36,456 nucleotides of DNA from positions 3,686,335-3,722,790 of the forward strand of contig BFEA01000066.1 in assembly GCA_003427395.1 (NCBI GenBank), written 5' to 3'. The notes below the pieces were generated by a model. The model did not search any database, was not told the origin of the DNA, and was given only the letters and a program-made list of their open reading frames with translations. Below, piece after piece: positions 10,107 through 17,761 of the stretch. This stretch comes from Chara braunii. Lineage: Eukaryota > Streptophyta > Charophyceae > Charales > Characeae. The position numbers and the translations under genes were made by a program. How positions within the stretch are numbered: position 1 is the first letter of the stretch; every line of letters begins with the position of its first letter.

Positions 10107-10143
10107 ACGATTTGAAGTTGTTAAAAAACTTAACAAATCGTTT
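10105..10143. repeat. Inverted repeat with 10-bp perfect arms
   Basis: AAACGATTTG (10105-10114) pairs exactly with CAAATCGTTT (10134-10143). The inner AAGTT/AACTT can extend the stem. It is unrelated in sequence to the hairpin family just upstream and overlaps the TATA-like sequence. Confidence 0.75.
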
Positions 10144-10238
10144 GTGTCATTCCATTTTGATCGACACGTATGAACAGGAACAAAAACTTATGACGTCGCG
10201 CAGCGTTCGGGAAGGAGCGACACAGAATACTGAATAAC

Positions 10239-11496
10239 ATGGTGCAGGTAAGAGAAGTCGAGCGAGGATGATAGAGTCACAGAAAAGTAACATGTGTGGT
10301 GGCGGCACGAAGTGGTCATAGATGGGTACAGAACCGGTCACCGGTCCAAGGATGGAAAATAAAGACGAAGAGCACCGCAGAGAGGTGGCAAGCGAACCGT
10401 TGTTGCCATTGACCAGTGAGAGGTCAACAAAGAGGTGGCAGAAAATGTTGAGGGACCCTTGGTACGAGGAAATGTATGATATAATGACAGAGGGTGACGC
10501 AAAGTCTCCCCAGTTGATAATCGAAGAGTCATCCGACATTAAGGGAAAAACGAAAGTCGGGGACATGACGAGAATGAGAGAAGAGCAGGCTGATAATTAT
10601 GATGAGGACGAATTGTTCCCCTTCACGTGGAAATCAAACAGACACACTATACCCGTAACAAAATCCGACGTTGTACGATTGACCGACAACGAATGGCTGA
10701 ACGACAACATTATCGACATTTATTTGCAGTCTCTGTATGAAGAACAGTTGCCGCCACGGAACAGCGCAACATTCCATGTCTGCACAACTTTCCTGCACCC
10801 CGAGGTCATTGGCAATCAGAAAGTACATTGGACGAAAAACGGATGGGAGGACGCAATCAAGAATAGACCACGGAAGTTGCATCGACTGAGCAATGAACTG
10901 CGACGCGCGACAACCACTGTAATACATGTGAATCATAACAAACATTGGATTCTTCTTCTGTTGCTCAATGTCAGATCCTTCTTGGCAGTCACTCAGGACA
11001 ACCATGTCTACGAACCTCCTATCGCCATCGTCGTTGACTTCTTAAAGGGAAGAAGCGAGAGGAATGAAAGGCCTTGTGAACATTTATGTGGCACGAGTAC
11101 CTCCACGAGGCATCGAACTCGGGGGTGTTGACACCGGAAAAGGTTCATACATCGTGGGTGACATGTAGAGATCTACTAGGAAGTAAACTTTTGTATGGAG
11201 AATGCTCGTAACAGAACAATTACACGAACTGTGGTGTCTATGTGTGTTGCATCGCTGCCACTGTAGTAAAATTTCTTGCAAGAACTGCACCGAAGGATGT
11301 GAGAGGCAAGGACGTACAAGAAGTTGTTAAAAGAACAATGGTGGACGAAATAACTTTTCACCAATTTGGCTAGTCTATGGTGGACCGGCTCGCTCGCTAT
11401 GCTGCAGTTACAAAAGGTAACGGTACATTCGCGGCCTCACACATAGCGACTGCGTTGAGATGCGTCATAAGCAGAAGACAGAGCAGCACTTCGTAA
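10239..11496 (+). pseudogene. Ulp1/SENP-like (C48) cysteine protease, disrupted
   Basis: Family members cleave SUMO or related modifiers, and several plant DNA transposons carry such genes. The signature DVVRLTDNEWLNDNIIDIYL sits near residue 115 of the frame opening at ATG 10322. Catalytic His is in NKHWILLLL (10943-10945). The Asp is likely in VVDFLKG (11036-11038). The catalytic Cys lies downstream in a different frame, in QNNYTNCGVYVC (Cys codon 11230-11232), so an intron or frameshift separates His/Asp from Cys. That last part continues past TAG 11371-11373 to TAA 11494-11496. A tiny first exon is possible: ATG-GTG-CAG at 10239-10247, then a strong donor (CAG|GTAAGAG) and acceptor TCATAG at 10321, a 74-nt intron in phase. 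The N-terminal ~100 residues are charged and divergent. It follows the transposase on the same strand. Confidence 0.78.
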
Positions 11497-11540
11497 ACCT
11501 TGAATTGTCGTTGAGGTCGTCAAAGGACGATGCGAGGAAA

Positions 11541-11611
11541 GTTCACTACTGCGGGCATTTGTTACATAAAGACCGGTGGCTTGACATGTTGATTGGCCCA
11601 CAGTAGCCAAC
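11541..11611. repeat. Single hairpin repeat unit
   Basis: Left arm GTTCACTACTGCGGGCA at 11541; right arm TGGCCCACAGTAGCCAAC at 11594-11611. Arms are of mixed outer type. The loop contains GACCGGTGGC, echoing the CCGGTG core of other loops. It lies between the protease gene and the next coding unit. Confidence 0.88.
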
Positions 11612-11786
11612 GATCTCGCGGTGATGGTCGGGGACATCTTTCAAGTTTTTCTTTGTTTGTTTTATTCTTGTTATTGTAACAATGCGAACCTGTGCCACCT
11701 GACAATACTATACAGTCATTCCGACACACAAAGAGGTTGGTAACTTAAATAACGTCGCAGTATCAACAATAAGATCTTGGTTGTGC

Positions 11787-11806
11787 CTCTCTCTCTCTCT
11801 CTCTCA
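11787..11806. repeat. Short (CT)n microsatellite
   Basis: Twenty bp of CT upstream of the ATG at 11913. Confidence 0.85.
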
Positions 11807-11912
11807 TTCAATATGGTCATTACACTTCAGGAGTGTATGGATCGACGCACGATATTGCTGACGCAGTTGTTGTTCGTATTCCACTTTGATGTATGTGGGG
11901 AAAAAAAGGGTC

Positions 11913-12661
11913 ATGGCTCCAAGGCCAAAATACGAGGATCTGTGCAGGTCTTTGAAGGCCGTGGGAAAGAAGGACAAGGGGAGGAAGAAATGCAAGGCTG
12001 ATAAGAAAAAAAAAAAGGAGAGTATCGCAGAAGCGGATCCCTGAATGCAAAAACGGAGCGGACCAGCAGCCGCAGAAACGGATCAAAAGTTTCTCTCCCA
12101 TCAAGTCAGAGGGAGATTTCAAAGCTGAAAGAACGCAACGAGTCACCCGCAGCGACTCCTGCCCCACGGAACCGTGCCAGCGGTGTCGAGAACCGTCCAC
12201 CCAAGACCCCCGAGAAAAGGTCGCGGAAAGACGGAATGTCAAAGGTGCACCTCACGACAAAGAAGAGAATCACGTACAAAAAGAACAGAATGGTGGAGAT
12301 GATCGATCTGAGAGGCTCGGACGATATGCACAGCGAGGCCCTAGAGGAAGCAGAAGAGGAACACGACTAGTCCATATCAGAAAAGTCTGACGAGGAGGAG
12401 AATGAAGCAACAAGTGATGAGGGAGGTGACAGTGAAACTTTCGACGGACATTCTCGCGACACTCAGGACGCTGATGACGAGGACGGTAGGAGCAGCGACG
12501 GCACAACGCAGGACAAGGGTGGTGACGGGGCAGGCAAAAACGACAGAACGCGGACGGAAGAGAGAGTTCCCCATCTCCGGGAAGAACGCGACGCACGAGG
12601 GAACCAGAAAGTGGCGGCGAGGGAGGCGCAGCCGACGCGCGCTCGATTGACAGACAACTAG
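11913..12661 (+). pseudogene. Lys-rich then acidic Ser/Asp/Glu-rich protein, broken
   Basis: The first frame opens at ATG 11913 (MAPRPKYEDLCRSLKAVGKK) and becomes Lys-rich through an A tract near 12006-12016. It then stops at TGA 12042, consistent with a one- or two-base slip in the A run. A second frame carries the coding signal at least from ATG 12236, including basic KKRITYKKNRM, through an acidic/Ser region with a single TAG at 12368-12370, to TAG 12659-12661; the next codon after that stop is TGA. Overall charge switches from strongly basic to strongly acidic, as in nuclear or chromatin-associated disordered proteins. No enzyme domain is visible. The sequence after the stop ends in a polypyrimidine-like acceptor (CTTCCAG, 12884-12890), so this unit and the next may be exons of one gene. 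Confidence 0.5.
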
Positions 12662-12893
12662 TGAGGCATGACAACGCAGTTCAAAAAGTTAAACAAAATG
12701 TGTTGCTGTTGCTCTTCTTGCACAATGATTACGTGGTAACGGCGCAAAGTGATGACATTTCCTTAATGCGAGGATGTCCCTGTGACATACGAATAGTTGA
12801 AACGGGCTGTCGAATTTCGCAGGTGTGAAAATGGGTGTGAAATGCCGAGTTCTTAATATTATTTTGTGCGTTGTAATGTGTGTCTTCCAGCAG

Positions 12894-13156
12894 ATGGCAC
12901 GAACTCGCAAAGAAAAGTGTGCGCGAGCAGGGGAGGACAACAACAAGCCAATCAAGAAAGCGGTGTATTCTCGAAGAAAATGAAGGACAGACTGTTACGG
13001 TCGGTCGCAAAAGCCTTTGCGTTCTCAATAGCAAATGACTCAACTTTTTCCCCAACAGAGGATGAATTTTTCACGGCGCTGCAAACAACGACGAAACTGA
13101 TAGGGGAAAACGCGGAGGAAGGACTGCGATCACACGTAGCGGAGTGCGGGATTTGA
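12894..13156 (+). CDS. Unknown basic/helical protein fragment
   Basis: ATG 12894 follows the CTTCCAG|CAG acceptor-like site. The first frame gives a basic N-terminus (MARTRKEKC...KKAVYSRRK) that ends at a TGA near 12983. A second frame takes over at about the same point (KMKDRLLRSVAKAFAFSIAN) and runs to TGA 13154-13156. The two join if one base is gained or lost near 12965-12985. The C-terminal part looks folded and helical. I recognise no family. Confidence 0.35.
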
Positions 13157-13180
13157 GCAGTCATAGGGGAGTGTAACATA

Positions 13181-13786
13181 ATGATGACAACCGTGCGTGG
13201 AGAGATAACATGGCAACTGAAACATTGGTTCTGGGCTCAAAAAAGGGATTCCGCTTGTACGATCGCAACAAACAGATCACCAGCTCCCTACTCGCAAGAA
13301 GATGCGAGCAGAGATGAAGGAGAACAAAACGTGGAGACTGAGCGGCGACGATCCTTCGCCCCAGCCTTTAAGACGGCACTCACCAAGGTTTTCCAGATGA
13401 GGAGGGACGGCGTGAACCTTGGCGTGACCCTGCAGCAACTGCCTTTTGCAGAGATGGTTCTGCACTGTGAAATGGAGCAGACAACAAAGACCAACAGAGT
13501 GGCGGAGCAGATAGGAAAATTGGTCTCTATAAAGCAGGACATCGCATCATCTGTCCGCAGCCGCGATATAGTCATGAGTTTTTCGATCTTGAAGTTGAAC
13601 CGAGCCGTATTTGTTGCTGAGAAGGCTGCTGCGCTATTTCGAGCTGGCGTGCCCTCTGTCCACAGGAGTGGGCCACAGAACACAACAATAACGGATGACG
13701 ATTTCGACCTGGAGTTCATTGCACCGCTGCATGAGAGAAGCAAAGATGGGGAGAGGGATACAAAAAGTCTGTGCGCCAGAGCTTGA
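13181..13786 (+). CDS. Unknown helical protein, up to 201 aa
   Basis: The frame opens at ATG ATG 13181 and ends at TGA 13784-13786. Credible coding character runs from about 13320 onward: FKTALTKVFQMRRDGV, LQQLPFAEMVLHCEMEQ, then amphipathic helices and an acidic patch TDDDFDLEF. Upstream of 13320 an overlapping frame from ATG 13210 (MATETLVLGSKKGFRLYDRN) looks more protein-like, so the true N-terminus may be joined by a frameshift near 13310-13320. The family is unknown. It is the last coding unit before the 167-bp hairpin array. Confidence 0.42.
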   Translation: MMTTVRGEITWQLKHWFWAQKRDSACTIATNRSPAPYSQEDASRDEGEQNVETERRRSFAPAFKTALTKVFQMRRDGVNLGVTLQQLPFAEMVLHCEMEQTTKTNRVAEQIGKLVSIKQDIASSVRSRDIVMSFSILKLNRAVFVAEKAAALFRAGVPSVHRSGPQNTTITDDDFDLEFIAPLHERSKDGERDTKSLCARA

Positions 13787-13907
13787 ACAGCGGGGGAGGG
13801 GGGGGCGGGCCGGGAGAGGTGGTGAACACAATAGTGTGAATCAGAAGGTTCATTACGGAATCTGTGAGTCAGAAGGTTCATTACACAAGGTCACGGTCAT
13901 TGCATGC

Positions 13908-13910
<3 letters not shown>

Positions 13911-13981
<71 letters not shown>
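13911..13981. repeat. (GA)n then (CA)n compound microsatellite
   Basis: About 38 bp of GA and about 32 bp of CA, flanked upstream by two copies of an AATCTGTGAGTCAGAAGGTT-like direct repeat (about 13838-13880). Confidence 0.92.
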
Positions 13982-13984
<3 letters not shown>

Positions 13985-14143
13985 ACTCTGAACCATGACA
14001 CTTGAACAGTCACTTTACAACATATGGTCTATTATTTATGATACATAATTGTACAATCCCTTGTAATGCTCATCTTTGTGTGATTGGTCATAGAGCGACT
14101 TTATTATGAAAAAAACATCATCCGTGGTTGTCCTCAATGCAAG

Positions 14144-14716
14144 GTTGGCTAGTGCGTGCCACTCTCTTTCTCATGCCACCATGTTGCTAAATTTGTGTCA
14201 CGCAGTAGTGAACCGTGCTTGTAGCAGGACAGCTCAACATTTAACTGAGGCTCCCTCACACGTTTATCCATAGAATGAAGCACATCAATCCTACGAACTC
14301 GAAAAGGAAGGTTGGCTACAGCGTGCCACTCTCTCTCGCGGACGCCCATGTTGGTAAATTTGTGGCCCGCAGTAGTGAACCGAGCTTATAGCAGGGCATC
14401 TCAGCATTTAATTGAGGCTCCCACACGCGTCCGTCCATAGAATGAAGTACAACAATCCTACAAACTCGAAAAGGAGGGTTGGCTATTGCGTGCCACTCTC
14501 TCTCGCAGACTGCCATGTTGGTCAATTTGTGTCACGCAGTAGTGAACCGTGCTTGTAGCAGGGCAACTCACCATTTAATCGACGCTCCCGCACACGTCCA
14601 TCGGCAAAATGAAATACCGCAATCCAGCACCAATCAAAAACAAAGGCTGGCTACTGCGGGCCAATGTTTGTCTCGCACTGCCATATTAGTGAATTTGTGT
14701 CACGCAGTAGTGAACC
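14144..14716. repeat. Four hairpin units in tandem at exactly 167 bp
   Basis: Units start at 14144, 14311, 14478 and 14645. Left arms are GTTGGCTAsTGCGTGCC-like, right arms TGTCACGCAGTAGTGAACC or TGGCCCGCAGTAGTGAACC, so the outer six bases of the arms do not pair. The ~96-bp spacers are also homologous (CTTGTAGCAGGRCARCTCA, CATAGAATGAAG, ACTCGAAAAGGA), so this is a true tandem repeat of a 167-bp unit. The last right arm is followed, ten bases on, by a CT microsatellite. Confidence 0.95.
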
Positions 14717-14724
14717 CTGCTTGC

Positions 14725-14726
<2 letters not shown>

Positions 14727-14796
<70 letters not shown>

Positions 14797-14797
14797 T
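14727..14797. repeat. (CT)n microsatellite
   Basis: About 70 bp of CT downstream of the last 167-bp unit, with one TTT interruption. Confidence 0.95.
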
Positions 14798-14983
14798 CAG
14801 TCATTGTGGTCGTTGCATATCAGGACTACTGGAAGACTCAACGATTGACATTTGCAAAAGAGCATAGCGTATCGAGCAGCAGAGATAAAAGTGTGGGAAA
14901 AAACCGCGAAAACCGACGACATGAGCCAAAAATTTTGATTTTTTTCCCCTTACACAAAACATAATGTTATACAAAAGGTGACC

Positions 14984-15135
14984 ACGTTTCAACAAGTTTT
15001 CAACACGTTTCAACAAGTTTTCAACATGTTTCAACAAGTTTTCAACACGTTTCAACAAGTTTTCAACACGTTTCAACAAGTTCTCCACAAGTCTTCAACA
15101 AGTTTTCAACAAGTTGTCAACAAATGGTCAACAGA
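14984..15135. repeat. 21-bp minisatellite with a 10-11-bp sub-period
   Basis: Five exact-length units of ACGTTTCAACAAGTTTTCAA(C) start at 14984, 15005, 15026, 15047 and 15068. They then decay to a 10-11-bp GTTTTCAACAA repeat to about 15135. The + strand reads as a FQQVFNT heptad and the - strand as ENLLKRV. Both are translations of the repeat and I do not call them genes. Confidence 0.95.
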
Positions 15136-15495
15136 TGGACCAACATGCTTTCAACAAATGGACACACCAATTTCAGTTTTCCCAATGTTTGGTCAGCGTT
15201 TGTTTCCTTCACTTCTGGTGGAACACATGACCCCCCCCCCCCGCCAAACAGTTTATAAACACAGTTCCAACGGTTGAAATATGGTGTCCACATGTGATCA
15301 TCCTGTCAGAAAATTTGCCACAATTTTTCTGTTGACATGACCACTAAGGTCATGCGATTCCTCATGCACTGACGTGAAATCGTTTGCTTTCGTCGCCTTT
15401 CGTGAGGATGGGCGTAAATATGCCACGGTAGTGGCCCGAGCTTCCGTGACCTCATCGTTCACCTTGTCGTGAAACCTTACCTTGTTACAGATATA
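15136..15495. other. No gene seen
   Basis: Unique sequence with a C12 run near 15230. CTTGTTACAG at 15481-15490 looks like a splice acceptor for the next unit. I see no convincing frame on either strand. Confidence 0.4.
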
Positions 15496-16281
15496 TGCCA
15501 CGTCATCGTCTGCTATCGAGGCCCGCATACTGTGGAAGTGCACTCAGTGGTGAGGCGGCAGGGACGGGAATGTGCGATCGAAGAGGAAGTGAAAGCAAAA
15601 GTGCCCTGCGGAAGAATATAGCAGCAGCGCGAGAATCGGTTGGGAGCAAACATTGTACCCGAGGAGAGAGCAACAACATGCATGCAGTGCAAAATCGCTA
15701 GCAGCCAAATGAGAGATGCGGGGCAGTATGTCAACTGCAGCGGATCAGGTTGCGCGACGTGCGGGGTGGCTGGAGGTGGGTGATGGCGTTCGCACGAGAT
15801 GTGCAATCTTTGTGAGCAGACCTGGCAGCGATTGCTCACAACTATGACGTTATGCGTTCCGTGGTGCCGAGAAAAACGACTGCAGTTCAATTGCTGCGGG
15901 CATGTGGTCGACACGAGAGACATCAACGTGGCTTCACGAATAACATCTGTCGTTCATGGCTTGCGACAGGGTTATGGCGTCAACCTCCGCAACTTTCGGA
16001 TAAGGTGTATTTTCAGTAGTGTGTCCCCTGTGCATGAAAAAAATCGAAATCCAAATCCGTGCTGGGGGCGAGGGGGGCGCTTTCATAATCCCACGCTTCG
16101 GCGAGAATGGAAAGGCTTGCCCGGTTCGGCAACGTGCTTCGAAGACCGTATCGACAGGCCTGTAGGCCTGCGGTCGTGCCGGCCATGTCGCCCGATGGAT
16201 GCACAGGCAAGGGCTTCACAACAACGATCGACGACGCTTGTGCAGCGAGTTGGCTGGCCTGTTTTCTCATGCGACCCTTGA
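15496..16281 (+). pseudogene. Cys-pair zinc-binding protein, broken
   Basis: One frame shows a series of metal-ligand pairs: TTCMQCKIA (15673-15699), NCSGSGCATCG (15739-15771), EMCNLCEQTW (15796-15825), LCVPWC and NCCGH (to about 15903). The frame starts after an acceptor-like CTTGTTACAG at 15490 and is interrupted by TAG 15619 and TGA 15781, the latter just before Trp-Arg-Ser-His; neither interruption ends the coding character. After about 16020 the frame is open to TGA 16279 but becomes Arg/Pro-rich and less convincing. The spacing fits a RING, treble-clef or zinc-ribbon fold, and I cannot pick one. KDZ-type transposases carry Cys-pair N-terminal modules, so a transposon origin is possible. 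A competing + frame (from ATG 15495) exists, hence the modest confidence. Confidence 0.42.
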
Positions 16282-16793
16282 CGGTACCGACATCCCTTTT
16301 TGCGTTTCGGGTGGTGGCACCGGGTGCCTGTTTGGACAACTCTTTTTTGGGGGGGCGAGGGACCGTGCGAATAACCCTGCCTGTAATGGGTTCGACGTGG
16401 ACCCTCAGGACGGACGGTAAAGGCACAGCGGATGTCATGGCGGGGGCCGTTGACCTTTTTTCACCAGGTCCCTCCGTTCGTCATTGGGCCTGGCCATGCA
16501 TGATCGAGGGATAGTACCGGTATGTGGTGAAGGAACAAAACGCTCGTGCAATCGTTTCGGGTTCCCCCGATAGGCGTTGTGTGGCCGAACGATTGCCTCA
16601 TCGGATGATCGAGATTCGACCTCCACACTGGGCCTGGCGGGTGCCGATTCGAGGTGATCGACACCACGCAGGCGCTCTGCCATTTTGTTCGCGTCGCCAC
16701 ATTCTTGCGCGTCACCACTTTCTTTCACGTCGCCACCTCTGCTCCACGCTAACGGCTTCCGAGTGATCGGAGCGAAGCTGGTGCTCTTCCATT
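16282..16793. other. No confident gene
   Basis: GC-rich, with open frames on both strands that contradict each other. Near 16690-16740 there are short repeats of GTCGCCAC and TCACCACTTTCTTTCACG type. I recognise nothing here. Confidence 0.4.
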
Positions 16794-17153
16794 TCAAATG
16801 CGCTTTCTTTCTTTGTGTCCACGTGCACCACCGTCATGCCTGTGTCCACGTGCACCACCATTGAGCTGCGACATCGTCACCCGCCAATCGAAAACTTCAA
16901 GGCACGTCCTGCTGTACGATTGAACAACGACATCACGAACGTCATCCATGGTTGAACGTCTAGCGAGCCAGAAACTGTTTCCACGACTTATTGGTCGCCC
17001 AGACGCCAATCTGACTAAGTGAGCGTCCTTGCTCCAAGCATTTACGCTATCGTTTTTCACGCCATTCACGACAGCCGCGTTGAGTTGCTCCCTCAAAGTT
17101 CTGAGACCTATCAACCTATGTGCACTGATGTGTTTGACGACGACGCCGGCCAC
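16794..17153 (-). CDS. Possible minus-strand coding fragment, about 119 aa
   Basis: On the minus strand the frame from 17153 down to 16794 reads like protein (for example VNAWSKDAHLVRLASGRPI, SFWLARRSTMDDVRDVVV). It ends in a duplicated GGARGH tail that reflects a DNA repeat (GTCCACGTGCACCACC twice, 16818-16860). I recognise no family. It would be the only minus-strand coding unit in the left half of the window. Confidence 0.28.
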   Translation of the reverse strand: MAGVVVKHISAHRLIGLRTLREQLNAAVVNGVKNDSVNAWSKDAHLVRLASGRPISRGNSFWLARRSTMDDVRDVVVQSYSRTCLEVFDWRVTMSQLNGGARGHRHDGGARGHKERKRI

Positions 17154-17209
17154 TGCTCATCATCGCCATTGTTAAAACCGAACCCTTGCCTCGCTTTTAG
17201 TCTATCTGC

Positions 17210-17301
<92 letters not shown>
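17210..17301. repeat. (CT)n microsatellite, 92 bp
   Basis: Uninterrupted CT just left of the assembly gap. Open frames across it and the gap contain only Leu-Ser, unknown residues and His-Thr and are artefacts. Confidence 0.97.
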
Positions 17302-17304
<3 letters not shown>

Positions 17305-17318
17305 CACTGATGTGTTTG

Positions 17319-17593
17319 NNNNNNNNNNNNNNNNNNNNNNNNNNNNNNNNNNNNNNNNNNNNNNNNNNNNNNNNNNNNNNNNNNNNNNNNNNNNNNNNNN
17401 NNNNNNNNNNNNNNNNNNNNNNNNNNNNNNNNNNNNNNNNNNNNNNNNNNNNNNNNNNNNNNNNNNNNNNNNNNNNNNNNNNNNNNNNNNNNNNNNNNNN
17501 NNNNNNNNNNNNNNNNNNNNNNNNNNNNNNNNNNNNNNNNNNNNNNNNNNNNNNNNNNNNNNNNNNNNNNNNNNNNNNNNNNNNNNNNNNNNN
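17319..17593. other. Assembly gap, 275 N
   Basis: A run of N flanked by a CT tract on the left and a CA tract on the right. The 15 bases before the gap (17304-17318) duplicate 17122-17136. Confidence 1.
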
Positions 17594-17630
<37 letters not shown>

Positions 17631-17725
17631 CCACACCCACACACACACACACACACTCACACTCACACACACTAACATACACACACACAGACACAAACAC
17701 ACACACACACACACACACGCACACA

Positions 17726-17760
<35 letters not shown>

Positions 17761-17761
17761 C
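17594..17761. repeat. (CA)n microsatellite
   Basis: Interrupted CA repeats immediately right of the gap. With the CT tract on the other side this resembles the compound CT/CA tracts seen at 1268 and 2203. Confidence 0.97.

Noticed and set aside
12270-12674. Minus-strand Ser/Pro/Arg-rich frames
   Set aside because: Shadow of the acidic + strand coding sequence; composition is the mirror of Asp/Glu/Ser codons.
14801-15088. Minus-strand ENLLKRV heptad protein (coiled-coil-like)
   Set aside because: Translation of a 21-bp minisatellite. The near-identity of units at DNA level, including silent sites, points to recent DNA duplication, not a selected coiled coil.
161-16281. Integrated giant virus
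   Set aside because: No capsid, packaging ATPase, DNA polymerase or other viral hallmark is visible. The transposase and Ulp1-like protease fit a DNA transposon better.
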